Source: Rhodobacterales bacterium LSUCC0031 (GTDB taxonomy: Bacteria; Pseudomonadota; Alphaproteobacteria; Rhodobacterales; Rhodobacteraceae). From it: DNA of 64,000 nucleotides. This document shows positions 16,601-25,217 of the stretch, one piece after another; position 1 is the first letter of the stretch, and each line of letters begins with the position of its first letter. Made by a program: the position numbers and the translations under genes. The stretch covers positions 298,001 to 362,000 of the forward strand of contig WVSP01000001.1 of NCBI GenBank assembly GCA_015689735.1, in the 5' to 3' direction. Under the pieces are notes generated by a model, which saw only the letters and a program-made list of their open reading frames with translations, was not told the origin of the DNA and did no database searches.

Positions 16601-18253
16601 TTAGCCGCGGCGCCGCGTTTCGCGTCCAATGCTCCAGCATAAGAGCGCCACGGGGATCAGGCCGACCGCACCGATGACAAGGCTTGGCACGGCCGCCTCG
16701 GCCAACCGCTCATCCGAGGCAAGCCTGTGCGCCTGCACCGCCAGCGTGTCATAGTTGAAGGGCCGCAAGATCAGCGTGGCGGGCAACTCCTTCATCACAT
16801 CGACAAAGACGATCAAGAGCGCGGTCAGGATCGCGGGCTGCAAGATCGGCACATGAATGCGGGCCAGCATCGGTGTCGGGCCGTGGCCCAGCGTGCGCGC
16901 GACCGCATCCATATTGGGGTTCACCGTAGCCAAGCCAGCCTCATAGGTATTCAGCGCCACCGCCATGAAGCGCACCATGTAGGCCGCGATCATCAGCCAG
17001 ATCGAGCCGGTGATCAAAAGCCCGGTGTCGATGCCGAAATTGGTCTCCATCACGCGGTCAAGCGCATTGTCGAAGGCCGCGAAGGGAAAGAGCAGCCCCA
17101 CCGCGATCACGCCCCCCGGCACGGCATATCCGATCCCTGCGATGCGTAGGCCGGTCTGTGCCGCGCGCGAGGGGAAGATACGCGCATTGAACCCCATCGC
17201 GATGGCAGCTCCGACCGTCAAGAGAGCGGCAATACCCGCCAGCGTCAGCGAGTGCTGCAAAAAGCCGAGGTAACGCGGGGAGAACAGAATTTGGCTGGTA
17301 TCGGCGGCAAGGGTGACCAAGATCGCGCTTGGTAACAGAAAGCCGAAGAAAACCGGCAGGCTACAGACGATGATCGCACCAACAGCGGCGCGCCCGCGCA
17401 GGGTGACAGGCTCTATCCGCTCAAACCGTCGGCCTGCATCATGGTGGCGTTGGTTCTGCCTTTGACGCCGTTCCAGCGTGGCCAAGGTCAGCGCCACGAC
17501 CAACAAGCACAGCGCCAATTGCGCCGCTGCCGCCCGGTCGAACAGGCCAAACCAGCTGACATAGATGCCGGTGGCGAAGGTCTGCACGCCGAAATAGGCG
17601 ACCGTGCCGTAATCGGCCAAGGTCTCCATCATCGCAAGCAGCACGCCCCCCGCGATGGCGGGTCGGGCAACCGGCACAGAGACGCGGAAAAACGCCCCCC
17701 ATGGACCCAGACCCAACGTCCGCGCCGCGATGTAGGCGGTCGCGGATTGGCGCAGGAAGGCCGCGCGCGCCAAGAGATAGACATATGGGTAAAGCACGAA
17801 GGTCAGCATCGCCGCCGCGCCCCCAGTGCTGCGGATCTCGGGGAACCAGTAGTCGCGCGGTCCCCAACCGGTCAGATCGCGCAATGTCGATTGCACGAGG
17901 CCCGGATGATCCAGCAAATCGGTATAGGCATAGGCCAGCACATAGGCCGGATAGGTCAGCGGCAGCGCCAGCGCGATTTCCAAAAGACGCCGTCCGGGAA
18001 AGCGGGTAGCCGTTACCAACCACGCGGTCGCCGTGCCGATCACGCCTGTGCCGATCGCCACCACCAGCACCAAAAGGGCGGTGGTTCCCGCGTAGCGCGG
18101 CAAGACCGATCCGGCCAGCGCCCGCAGCGTGTCGCCCCCCCCGCCAAAGGCCGCAACAGCTACGGCCAGCATCGGCAAGATGCACAGTGCAGCCACTAGC
18201 CAAGCAAGCGCTGACAAGTGACGAGAGCGGTGTGGGCGATGGGTGTCAGGCAT
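16601..18253 (-). CDS. Iron ABC transporter permease, two-domain (FbpB-like)
   Basis: A 550-residue inner-membrane protein with about twelve membrane segments in two BPD-type halves. The ABC-contacting loops are visible in each half (AARTLGLGPWGAFFRVSVPVA, and VARTLGHGPTPMLARIHVP), and the segment VDVMKELPATLILRPFNYDT is typical of Fe(III) permeases. It should pair with the binding protein encoded convergently 57 bases away. No ATPase follows it. A leader with two inverted repeats precedes it (18280-18350). The similar ThiP family is less likely on this motif. Confidence 0.88.
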   Translation of the reverse strand: MPDTHRPHRSRHLSALAWLVAALCILPMLAVAVAAFGGGGDTLRALAGSVLPRYAGTTALLVLVVAIGTGVIGTATAWLVTATRFPGRRLLEIALALPLTYPAYVLAYAYTDLLDHPGLVQSTLRDLTGWGPRDYWFPEIRSTGGAAAMLTFVLYPYVYLLARAAFLRQSATAYIAARTLGLGPWGAFFRVSVPVARPAIAGGVLLAMMETLADYGTVAYFGVQTFATGIYVSWFGLFDRAAAAQLALCLLVVALTLATLERRQRQNQRHHDAGRRFERIEPVTLRGRAAVGAIIVCSLPVFFGFLLPSAILVTLAADTSQILFSPRYLGFLQHSLTLAGIAALLTVGAAIAMGFNARIFPSRAAQTGLRIAGIGYAVPGGVIAVGLLFPFAAFDNALDRVMETNFGIDTGLLITGSIWLMIAAYMVRFMAVALNTYEAGLATVNPNMDAVARTLGHGPTPMLARIHVPILQPAILTALLIVFVDVMKELPATLILRPFNYDTLAVQAHRLASDERLAEAAVPSLVIGAVGLIPVALLCWSIGRETRRRG

Positions 18254-18279
18254 GGGCGTGTTGGTCGGCGTATTCCATG

Positions 18280-18350
18280 TGCAATCCGATCTCTTTTGTC
18301 AGGCTTTTGCCGGATTGCAAGGCGACAGGCCCATTCCGGGAGGGCCTGTC
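18280..18350. repeat. Two adjacent perfect inverted repeats in the permease/ars intergenic region
   Basis: First repeat: TGCAATCCG at 18280-18288 and CGGATTGCA at 18311-18319, 22 bases apart. Second: GACAGGCCC at 18324-18332 and GGGCCTGTC at 18342-18350, 9 bases apart. Both lie in the presumed 5' leader of the leftward permease gene and could form two consecutive stem-loops. Neither is followed by a T-run on either strand, so simple terminators are unlikely. Confidence 0.7.
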
Positions 18351-18363
18351 ACAAAAGCTTCAC

Positions 18364-18407
18364 TTGCACGGTGGCAATGATTCTGTATTTCGAAAATTAT
18401 GGAAATA
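18364..18407 (+). promoter_or_regulatory. Putative ars promoter and ArsR operator
   Basis: TTGCAC (18364-18369), 16 bases, TATTTC (18386-18391), then only 7 bases to the ATG at 18399, so the mRNA may be leaderless. No ribosome site is visible. An inverted repeat, TATTTC (18386-18391) and GAAATA (18402-18407) ten bases apart, covers the -10 and the start codon and would suit a repressing ArsR dimer. Confidence 0.45.
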
Positions 18408-19244
18408 ACGCTTGCAGAGAGATTCGCCACCCTCGGCCACCCCGCGCGGCTGGATGTGCTGCGCCTGTTGATCCGGCGCTACCCTGATCTTTTGCCCGCC
18501 GGCGAGATCGCCGAGGTGTTGGCGCTCAAGCCCGCGACCCTCAGCGCTTATCTGGCTGATCTGCTGCGGACCGGGCTGATCACCCGCGTGCGCAGCGGCA
18601 CCTTCTTGCGATATGGCGCCGATCTTGCGGGCATCAACGCAATGACCGGGGCGCTATGGACCGATTGCTGTCTTGGGCGGCCTGATCTTTGTCCGCCAAC
18701 CCTTATCATGGATCAACTTGGAGACAGTCCCATGTCAGCCCCCCGCCGTTACCGCGTGCTGTTCATTTGCACGGGGAATTCAGCCCGCTCGATCTTTGCC
18801 GAATCGATTTTGCGCAAGATTGCGACTGACAGGTTCGATGTTTTCTCGGCTGGTACCAAGCCGCAGTCCGAGTTGAACCCGCTGGCCGTGAAGATGTTGC
18901 AATCCAAGGGCTATGACATTGACAGCCTGCGTTCAAAGAATGTGGCGGAGTTTCAAGGCCCCGATGCGCCGGCCTTTGATTTCGTGTTCACCGTTTGCGA
19001 CCGCGCCGCCAACGAGGCCTGCCCGCCATGGCCGGGTCAGCCGATGTCGGCGCATTGGAGCACGCCCGACCCGGTGAAAGCGACAGGAACCGAAGCCGAG
19101 CGGATGCTGGCCTTTCAACATGCCTATGGGATGCTGCGCAATCGCATCGCGGCCTTTGCAGCGCTTCCCTTGGACGCGCTTGACCGTATTTCGCTTCAGC
19201 ACGCGCTCGACGATATCGCCCGCAATCAGGAGAGCGCGACATGA
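18399..19244 (+). CDS. ArsR-ArsC fusion: arsenic-responsive repressor and arsenate reductase
   Basis: A 281-residue two-domain protein. Residues 1-100 form an ArsR/SmtB winged helix ([19 protein letters not shown] recognition region) with a C-terminal Cys set, Cys90, Cys91 and Cys98 in [10 protein letters not shown], like the arsenite site of the Acidithiobacillus-type ArsR. From about 117 there is a low-molecular-weight-phosphatase-type ArsC with the P-loop CTGNSAR (Cys124, Arg130), a PDPVKATG segment, and further cysteines at 200 and 208. Its end overlaps the GAPDH gene by 4 bases. The reading frame is continuous, with no sign of a frameshift. Confidence 0.92.
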   Translation: MEITLAERFATLGHPARLDVLRLLIRRYPDLLPAGEIAEVLALKPATLSAYLADLLRTGLITRVRSGTFLRYGADLAGINAMTGALWTDCCLGRPDLCPPTLIMDQLGDSPMSAPRRYRVLFICTGNSARSIFAESILRKIATDRFDVFSAGTKPQSELNPLAVKMLQSKGYDIDSLRSKNVAEFQGPDAPAFDFVFTVCDRAANEACPPWPGQPMSAHWSTPDPVKATGTEAERMLAFQHAYGMLRNRIAAFAALPLDALDRISLQHALDDIARNQESAT

Positions 19245-20239
19245 CCACTTACGCGTTGAACGGTCTGGGCAGGATCGGCAAGCTGGCGCTGAAACCCCTG
19301 TTGGAACGCGGCGCCAAGATCGCATGGATCAACGATGCCGTAGGCGATGCGGCGATGCATGCGCATCTGCTCGAATTCGACACGGTGCATGGCCGCTGGC
19401 GCGCCGATATCAGCAGCGATGCCGACAGCATCACCATTGATGGGGTGCGCCTGCCTGTCTTGAACGAACGCGACCCGGCAAAGCTGCCTTTGGATGGTGT
19501 CGATGTGGTGATCGACTGCACCGGCGTCTTCAAGACGGCGGCCAAGATCGCGCCCTATTTCGATGCAGGGGTCAAGCGCGTGGTCGTCAGCGCCCCGGTC
19601 AAGGATGGGGGGGCGGCCAATATTGTCTATGGGGTGAACCACGACATCTATGACCCGGCCCAGCACCGCATCGTGACGGCGGCAAGCTGCACCACCAATT
19701 GCCTCGCCCCGGTGGTCAAGGTCATCCATGAGGGGTTGGGCATTAAGCATGGGTCGATCACCACGATCCATGATGTCACCAATACCCAGACGATCGTGGA
19801 CCGCCCGGCCAAGGATCTACGCCGCGCGCGGTCGGCGCTCAATAGCCTGATTCCGACCACGACGGGCAGCGCCACGGCGATCACGCTGATCTACCCGGAG
19901 CTCAAGGGCAAGCTGAACGGCCATGCCGTGCGGGTGCCGCTCTTGAACGCCTCGCTGACCGATTGCGTGTTCGAGGTGGCGCGCGCGACCACGGTCGAGG
20001 AGGTGAACGCCATGTTCGCGGCTGCCGCCCAAGGCCCGCTGGCCGGTATTCTGGGCTATGAGGAACGGCCGCTGGTCAGCGCCGATTACACCAATGATAC
20101 CCGTTCGAGCATCGTTGATGCGCCTTCCACCATGGTCGTGAACGGCACGCAGGTGAAGATCTATGCGTGGTATGACAACGAGATGGGCTATGCCCATCGC
20201 CTCGTCGATGTGGCGCTGATGGTGGGCCAAAACCCATGA
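19241..20239 (+). CDS. Arsenic-operon glyceraldehyde-3-phosphate dehydrogenase
   Basis: A 332-residue NAD-dependent GAPDH. The N-terminal NGLGRIGK is the nucleotide-binding loop, the catalytic nucleophile is Cys150 in ASCTTNC, and WYDNEMGY is near the C-terminus. In ars operons with ArsJ, this enzyme uses arsenate in place of phosphate to make 1-arseno-3-phosphoglycerate. It overlaps arsJ by 4 bases and the fusion gene by 4, so all three are translationally coupled. The context, not the sequence alone, sets it apart from glycolytic GAPDH. Confidence 0.93.
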   Translation: MTTYALNGLGRIGKLALKPLLERGAKIAWINDAVGDAAMHAHLLEFDTVHGRWRADISSDADSITIDGVRLPVLNERDPAKLPLDGVDVVIDCTGVFKTAAKIAPYFDAGVKRVVVSAPVKDGGAANIVYGVNHDIYDPAQHRIVTAASCTTNCLAPVVKVIHEGLGIKHGSITTIHDVTNTQTIVDRPAKDLRRARSALNSLIPTTTGSATAITLIYPELKGKLNGHAVRVPLLNASLTDCVFEVARATTVEEVNAMFAAAAQGPLAGILGYEERPLVSADYTNDTRSSIVDAPSTMVVNGTQVKIYAWYDNEMGYAHRLVDVALMVGQNP

Positions 20240-21495
20240 GCGACGCGGCCCGCCCGCAAGGTCTTGCCGCCTATATCGCCGTGACGGCGGCCTATTGGGC
20301 CTTCATGCTGAGCGATGGCGCGCTGCGCATGCTGGTGCTGTTGCATTTCCACACGCTGGGGTTTTCCCCGGTGCAGCTCGCCTATCTGTTCATCCTGTAT
20401 GAAATCGCGGGGATCGTGACCAACCTGAGCGCGGGCTGGATCGCTGCGCGCTTCGGGCTGACGGCCACGCTTTACGCAGGGCTTGGCTTGCAGATCGTGG
20501 CGTTGATTGCGCTGGCACAGTTGGACCCGGCATGGGGGGTCGCCGCCTCGGTCGCCTTTGTCATGGTGGTGCAGGGGTTGTCGGGTGTGGCCAAGGATCT
20601 AGCCAAGATGTCGTCGAAATCGGCGGTCAAGCTCTTGGCGCCGACAACTGGGGGCGGGCTGTTTCGATGGGTGGCGCTGTTGACCGGGTCGAAGAACGCG
20701 GTCAAGGGGTTGGGCTTCCTCCTTGGGGCGGCGATGCTTGCCCTCGTTGGTTTCGTCGGTTCGGTACTGGCGATGGCGGGGGTGCTGGCGCTGATCTTGC
20801 TGGTCATCGCGCTGCGCATGCCAAGCGGCCTGCCCACGGGCCGTAAGGGTGCGAAATTCACCGAGGTGTTTTCCAAATCCCACAATGTGAACTGGCTGTC
20901 GGCGGCGCGGGTGTTCCTATTCGGCGCGCGCGATGTCTGGTTCGTGGTTGGCATCCCGATCTACTTCTACGCGGTCTTGTCGGATGGCACGGTCGCGGGC
21001 AATCGCGCGGCTTTTTTCACCATCGGCGGCTTCATGGCGGTCTGGATCATCCTTTACGGGGCGGTGCAGGCCAGCGCGCCGCGGCTCTTGCGGGCCGAGG
21101 CGCGGGGTGAGGCGATCTTGATCAACGAGGCATGGGCTTGGGCCTCGGGGCTTGCCCTCCTGCCCGCGCTACTGGCCACGCTCGTGTGGTTTTCTGGCGC
21201 CCCTGCGCCGTGGCTCACCGGCACGCTCATCGCGGGGTTGCTGGCTTTCGGCGCAGTGTTTGCGATCAATTCGGCGCTGCATTCCTACCTGATCCTTGCC
21301 TTCACAAAGGCCGAGCGGGTGACGATGGATGTGGGGTTCTATTATATGGCCAATGCCGCGGGGCGCCTCATTGGCACGCTATTGTCGGGGTTGAGCTACC
21401 AATGGGGCGGGCTGCCCGCCTGTTTGGGGGTGGCGGCGGTGATGCTGGCGCTCAGCGGGATCTTGGCGCGACAGCTACGCCGGGTTGTGGCCTGA
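20236..21495 (+). CDS. arsJ: Organoarsenical efflux permease ArsJ (MFS)
   Basis: A 419-residue MFS protein with about twelve membrane segments. Recognisable ArsJ features are the start region [20 protein letters not shown], the [18 protein letters not shown] segment, and [18 protein letters not shown] near the end. It exports 1-arseno-3-phosphoglycerate made by the preceding GAPDH; the compound then hydrolyses outside the cell to arsenate and 3-phosphoglycerate. A motB remnant starts 47 bases after its stop. Confidence 0.93.
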   Translation: MSDAARPQGLAAYIAVTAAYWAFMLSDGALRMLVLLHFHTLGFSPVQLAYLFILYEIAGIVTNLSAGWIAARFGLTATLYAGLGLQIVALIALAQLDPAWGVAASVAFVMVVQGLSGVAKDLAKMSSKSAVKLLAPTTGGGLFRWVALLTGSKNAVKGLGFLLGAAMLALVGFVGSVLAMAGVLALILLVIALRMPSGLPTGRKGAKFTEVFSKSHNVNWLSAARVFLFGARDVWFVVGIPIYFYAVLSDGTVAGNRAAFFTIGGFMAVWIILYGAVQASAPRLLRAEARGEAILINEAWAWASGLALLPALLATLVWFSGAPAPWLTGTLIAGLLAFGAVFAINSALHSYLILAFTKAERVTMDVGFYYMANAAGRLIGTLLSGLSYQWGGLPACLGVAAVMLALSGILARQLRRVVA

Positions 21496-21542
21496 GCAGA
21501 CGTTAAGGGGCTGTTCAGGCTTGGCATGCTATGGCGCAGGCC

Positions 21543-21686
21543 ATGGCCGACACAGAGAACACGCCGCGTCCGCTGATTGTAAAGCGCAAGAAGGTGATTG
21601 CCGGTGGCGGCCACCATGGCGGCGCGTGGAAAGTGGCCATGATGTGCCCTTTCACTGTTCGATCGCGGCGCGTTTTTGCGCCATGA
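21543..21686 (+). pseudogene. motB: motB remnant (flagellar motor stator, 5' end only)
   Basis: The frame encodes 47 residues starting at an ATG at 21543. Residues 9-32 include PLIVKRKKVIAGGGHHGGAW then KVA, the hallmark N-terminus of MotB. In intact MotB this runs into a Tyr-Ala-Asp segment and the single membrane helix. Here it jumps to MMCPFTV, loses the helix and stops at 21686. The plug, Asp proton site and OmpA-like domain are all missing. It lies between arsJ and the flgN-like gene and is a broken gene, not a functional stator. Confidence 0.8.
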
Positions 21687-21844
21687 AATTCAGAGCCGCT
21701 AAAGACCCCGGCGAAGCGTCATCTTGACACCTGCACCCCGTCGCTCGGGGATGCGCCACCCAATCGGGTGCAAGGGCAAACTGGCCGATCAGGTCTAAAC
21801 AGCCCCCTAATGCGCCGGGCATTTTGCGGTGGATTTTATCGGTT
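21687..21844. other. Non-coding stretch between motB remnant and flgN-like gene
   Basis: No gene seen. It contains a TGCACCC/GGGTGCA inverted repeat and a CCCCG/CGGGG hairpin, and probably includes the deletion scar that removed the rest of motB. Confidence 0.45.
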
Positions 21845-22177
21845 TTATCGCCGTGCAATCAGCTGACCGGAGGGCGTGCCGCCCATTTTGCGGCCGCGCG
21901 CGTCATAGGTGGTGAGCGCGGCGACCGGGGCGCGGTCGCGCGTCGCGCGCGCTAGCCCATCACGGGCTGCCTGCATCAGTTGCGCGTTGTGCGCGGCACG
22001 CTGTGCCAAACCGGCGAGGGACGCTGGATCGCCCGGATCGTCGGCCAAGCGGCGCATGGCCATCTCGAGCCGTTCGGGAAGCCTGGACAGGGCAATGACA
22101 TCCCCCAGCAACAGTGCCGCGCGTTGTTGGTCGAGCAGCTCAGCCAAGGTTGCGACCGAATCGGCGTGGCGGGTCAT
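21845..22177 (-). CDS. FlgN-like flagellar export chaperone (tentative)
   Basis: A 110-residue protein, helical for about 80 residues, then LTTYDARGRKMG near the C-terminus, a pattern of the short alphaproteobacterial FlgN-like proteins that chaperone hook-filament junction subunits. It overlaps the flgJ/cheL gene by 4 bases and is second in that leftward pair. The assignment is moderate because the family is poorly conserved; location among flagellar genes supports it. Confidence 0.6.
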   Translation of the reverse strand: MTRHADSVATLAELLDQQRAALLLGDVIALSRLPERLEMAMRRLADDPGDPASLAGLAQRAAHNAQLMQAARDGLARATRDRAPVAALTTYDARGRKMGGTPSGQLIARR

Positions 22178-22485
22178 GATCGGTCTCCGGCTGCGTGATC
22201 GCCGCGCGCAAGCAGGGCGGAATAAATCGATTGCGCCAATCCGATGCCGCCACGTTCGACCAAAGCGCGCGCATGTTCGGCTTGCAGCAGCGAGGTGAAT
22301 TGCGCCTCGCCCACACCGCCACCGAATTGATCGCGCGATTGCCCAAAGCCCGCATGCTTGAGCATTTCGGCCAAAAAGCTTGCCTCAAGCTGCATCGCGA
22401 CCTCGCGCAGGGGGGCGTTAGCCTCGGGGCTTTGCACTTGCGGTTTGGCCGTGATGCTGGGTGCCACAGTGATTGAGCCAGTCAT
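22174..22485 (-). CDS. Rod-binding protein (FlgJ N-domain / CheL type)
   Basis: A 103-residue protein with the rod-binding core: EASFLAEMLKHAGFG, then the Gly-rich GGGVGEAQF and a C-terminal RGGIGLAQSIYSAL. This matches the FlgJ N-terminal domain, annotated CheL in alphaproteobacteria, without the muramidase domain. It caps the growing flagellar rod in the periplasm. It is divergent from fliK (112-base gap) and coupled to the flgN-like gene. Confidence 0.8.
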   Translation of the reverse strand: MTGSITVAPSITAKPQVQSPEANAPLREVAMQLEASFLAEMLKHAGFGQSRDQFGGGVGEAQFTSLLQAEHARALVERGGIGLAQSIYSALLARGDHAAGDRS

Positions 22486-22533
22486 GCAATTACCTCGGAT
22501 TGTAACGATGTCGCGGCAATCTGACAGCAGGGC

Positions 22534-22548
22534 GTAAAGAATTCGTAA
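22534..22548 (+). promoter_or_regulatory. Weak CtrA-like direct repeat upstream of fliK
   Basis: GTAA at 22534-22537 and GTAA at 22545-22548, seven bases apart, resemble the TTAA-N7-TTAA CtrA element with one mismatch per half. CtrA controls flagellar genes in several Rhodobacterales. The match is imperfect. Confidence 0.25.
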
Positions 22549-22597
22549 GGGGATTTGCGCTCATAAGCAGGCAAGATCGCCACAAAGGACAGCCAGA

Positions 22598-24532
22598 ATG
22601 GATGACCTGCTCAATGGGTTTGCGGCCCTTACGGACCGTATCAGCCGCCCGCGCCAGAATTTGCCAGAAACCGGGCAGGAGGGTGCGTTTCTCTCGGCCT
22701 TTAGCATCGCGGATTTTCGTGGTGGGCAAGCTTTGCTGACGGACCCCGCTGATCCAGATGTTGTTATTGCCGCGATGCAGCACAGCATGTCGCCGCGCGC
22801 AGGGATGATGGGTTTTCCTGTCCTGCCGATCGTCGACCTGGACAGGGATCGCGGCCCAGAGGTGCCGCCGCTGCAAGAGACAAGGATCGAGGTCGCCCAA
22901 GATGCCTCTACGCCCATCGCATTTCAGGTGGCGTTGACCGAACATCCGACCGACGCGCCGCCAACCCCGGCCGCGACCATGGCCACGTTTGGCCCTGCAA
23001 GCAGCGCGCCGCAGGACGATGCGGCCCCTTTTCCCATCTTGCCAACACCCGTCCCGGTGCGCATCGGTGTCGGCGCTCTTTCCCCAGCCGCCATGACACA
23101 AACAGCTTTGGCGCGCGGTACCGACGCGGTGGCAACGATCACGGCCCCGTTGCAACTGACACCGTCACAGCATCCGGCGCGCGGCTCGAGCCCCCCTGTC
23201 GTATCAAGCGCGCCAGTCCCCCGGCCTGATCTGCCGCTTGCCCAAAAGCCCAGCCAGTACGCCCATGGGCAAGTCGCCGTCGAAGGTTCACAGGCACACA
23301 CAAGACTGGCACGCCCTGCTCTGCCCTTGGATAAGGCCCCCCATTTGGCCATGCCGCACGGGCAAGATCGGGGGCCGCAGCACTTGGGTGAACGCCCCCT
23401 GCATGCGATTGTCCCATTCGGTGACGACACGGCCAAAAGCGGTAAGAATGCCGTACTGGATCCGAAAAAAACCGCACCGGGTGCGATCCCACCCCGTATG
23501 CCCCCAACCTCGGCCAAAGCGATCCCGCCTGCCTTGCCGTTTGTGGCACATCTTGATCCTGCCATGCATGGCGAGGGCAAGCATGTGGCATCACGAGCCT
23601 TGCCTGTGCCTGTCGCGACGGCTGCATCGGGGGCAATTGCACCCGCGCTTCAAGGGGTGATCGACAAGCAGGGCGCCGCGGTTGTCGTGTCAGCCCCCAC
23701 CAAGACAGGGTTGGGCGCTGGGCAACCGCCACTCACCGCTGCCGCGGCAGATCTGCATGCCATATCGGCCATGCCTCCGGCCGGACAGACCAACGCTGCC
23801 TTGCCCGTCGTCACGGCCCATAGTGCGATGATGCCACCCGTACTGCCCATACCGCCCATGCCGGACACATCGGGTGGCGCGGCGGTCATTCTTTCCAATG
23901 ACCCGCGTGCGACCTCGGCCATTCCATTGCTGATGACCCCAGAAAGCGGCGGGCGCGCGCCGATATTGTCACTGGCGCAAACACCCAACGCGGCATCACG
24001 CGCCAGTGCGCCGGGTGAGAGTGCGGTGTCACCTAGCGATCTGGGCCATATCACTTTGGGCCTGACAAGCGGCAGCGCGACGCCGACAGATTTGCGCTTC
24101 GGCGCGCGCGCCCCGGATTTACCCCTCCTTGCACAGGCAGCCACCCAACAGATCGCCCTTGGTGCGGCACAGCTCCAAGCAGAACCGGGTGCGCCGGTCG
24201 ATATCGCGCTTGATCCACCTGAACTTGGGCGTGTCCGTCTTAGCATTGTCGAGGTGAATGGCGCGCTCAGCGTGTCGATCATGGCAGAGCGCCCGGAAAC
24301 CGCCGATCTGATGCGCCGCCACCTCTCGCTTTTGGCCGATGAGTTTGCCCGCCAAGGGCTTGATGCACCATCGGTTGATATTTCCAGCGGTGGGCAAGGG
24401 CGCCAACAGACCCGCGACGATGACATGTCCGGTGCAGGAAAACCGCCAGACCACCCGATCAGCCCTGGCCAGGGTCAGGCGGCTGCTCACATGCCGCAGG
24501 TCGCGCCATCGGGCCTTGATTTGCGGCTCTAA
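22598..24532 (+). CDS. fliK: Flagellar hook-length control protein
   Basis: A 644-residue protein with a long Pro/Ala/Thr-rich, low-complexity N-terminal region (about residues 60-520) acting as a ruler, and a C-terminal hook-length domain (about 540-620) containing IALDPPELGRVRLSIVEVNG and ERPETADLMRRHL. The N-terminal region varies greatly between species. An AAAGGA precedes the ATG. It is followed by flgD after 13 bases. The frame is complete, so it is not visibly decayed, unlike the motB fragment nearby. Confidence 0.88.
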   Translation: MDDLLNGFAALTDRISRPRQNLPETGQEGAFLSAFSIADFRGGQALLTDPADPDVVIAAMQHSMSPRAGMMGFPVLPIVDLDRDRGPEVPPLQETRIEVAQDASTPIAFQVALTEHPTDAPPTPAATMATFGPASSAPQDDAAPFPILPTPVPVRIGVGALSPAAMTQTALARGTDAVATITAPLQLTPSQHPARGSSPPVVSSAPVPRPDLPLAQKPSQYAHGQVAVEGSQAHTRLARPALPLDKAPHLAMPHGQDRGPQHLGERPLHAIVPFGDDTAKSGKNAVLDPKKTAPGAIPPRMPPTSAKAIPPALPFVAHLDPAMHGEGKHVASRALPVPVATAASGAIAPALQGVIDKQGAAVVVSAPTKTGLGAGQPPLTAAAADLHAISAMPPAGQTNAALPVVTAHSAMMPPVLPIPPMPDTSGGAAVILSNDPRATSAIPLLMTPESGGRAPILSLAQTPNAASRASAPGESAVSPSDLGHITLGLTSGSATPTDLRFGARAPDLPLLAQAATQQIALGAAQLQAEPGAPVDIALDPPELGRVRLSIVEVNGALSVSIMAERPETADLMRRHLSLLADEFARQGLDAPSVDISSGGQGRQQTRDDDMSGAGKPPDHPISPGQGQAAAHMPQVAPSGLDLRL

Positions 24533-24545
24533 CCCGGAGGGCGAG

Positions 24546-25217
24546 ATGGAGATTGCGCAAACCGCCCCAAGCGCTGCCGCGCGTAGCCAAGCCGGGACCA
24601 CCGCCAATGCCGCAGGTGTCATTACATCGGATTTCGAGACCTTCTTGAAGCTGTTGACTACGCAGATGCAAAATCAGGACCCGCTCAACCCGATGGAATC
24701 GACCGAGTTCGCGAGCCAGCTTGCGCAATTCTCGGCCGTGGAACAGCAGGTGCGTAGCAATGAGTTGCTGATTGGCTTGCAAGCTGGGTTGCAAACGCTG
24801 GGCATGGGCCAGATCGGATCTTGGATCGGCATGCAGGCCCGCGCGGAGATGCCCGTGAATTTTGGAGGCCAAAGCGTGACGCTGTCGGGCGCGCGCCATG
24901 CCTTGGCTGATCGGATGGAATTGATCGTGCGCGATGAGGCAGGCGAAATCTTGCAAAAGCTCCCCATCCCGCTCAGCGACGATCCCTTTTCTTGGACCGG
25001 CAAAGGGGTGGATGGCGGCGTTCTCGTGCCGGGGATCTATCACCTCTCGGTGCAGAACTGGTCCGGCGAAGAGATGATCGAAGAACGCGCCGCGATGGTC
25101 TATGGCACCGTCCAAGAAGTGGCGATGGTCGGCCAAGAGGTTTGGCTATCGATGGAGGATGGCGTGGCTATTCCCGCCAGCGATGTCTTGGGTCTGGGGC
25201 GTGGCCCTGTCCCTTAG
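24546..25217 (+). CDS. flgD: Flagellar hook assembly (capping) protein
   Basis: A 223-residue scaffold that caps the growing hook. It has the diagnostic N-terminal segment FETFLKLLTTQMQNQDPLNP and ESTEFASQLAQFSAVEQQ, followed by a beta-rich C-terminal part (about 100-205). GGAGG lies 6 bases before the ATG at 24546, which decides the start within a longer frame. It ends in a 4-base overlap with the convergent ubiB gene. The hook and rod genes expected nearby are not in this window. Confidence 0.92.
   Translation: MEIAQTAPSAAARSQAGTTANAAGVITSDFETFLKLLTTQMQNQDPLNPMESTEFASQLAQFSAVEQQVRSNELLIGLQAGLQTLGMGQIGSWIGMQARAEMPVNFGGQSVTLSGARHALADRMELIVRDEAGEILQKLPIPLSDDPFSWTGKGVDGGVLVPGIYHLSVQNWSGEEMIEERAAMVYGTVQEVAMVGQEVWLSMEDGVAIPASDVLGLGRGPVP

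Noticed and set aside
18324-18350. Terminator between the permease and ars genes
   Set aside because: The 9-bp stem is perfect but there is no T-run on either strand, and the flanking genes are divergent, so no transcript should end here.
21652-21858. 68-codon leftward frame after the motB remnant
   Set aside because: Overlaps the flgN-like gene end, no recognisable motif or ribosome site.
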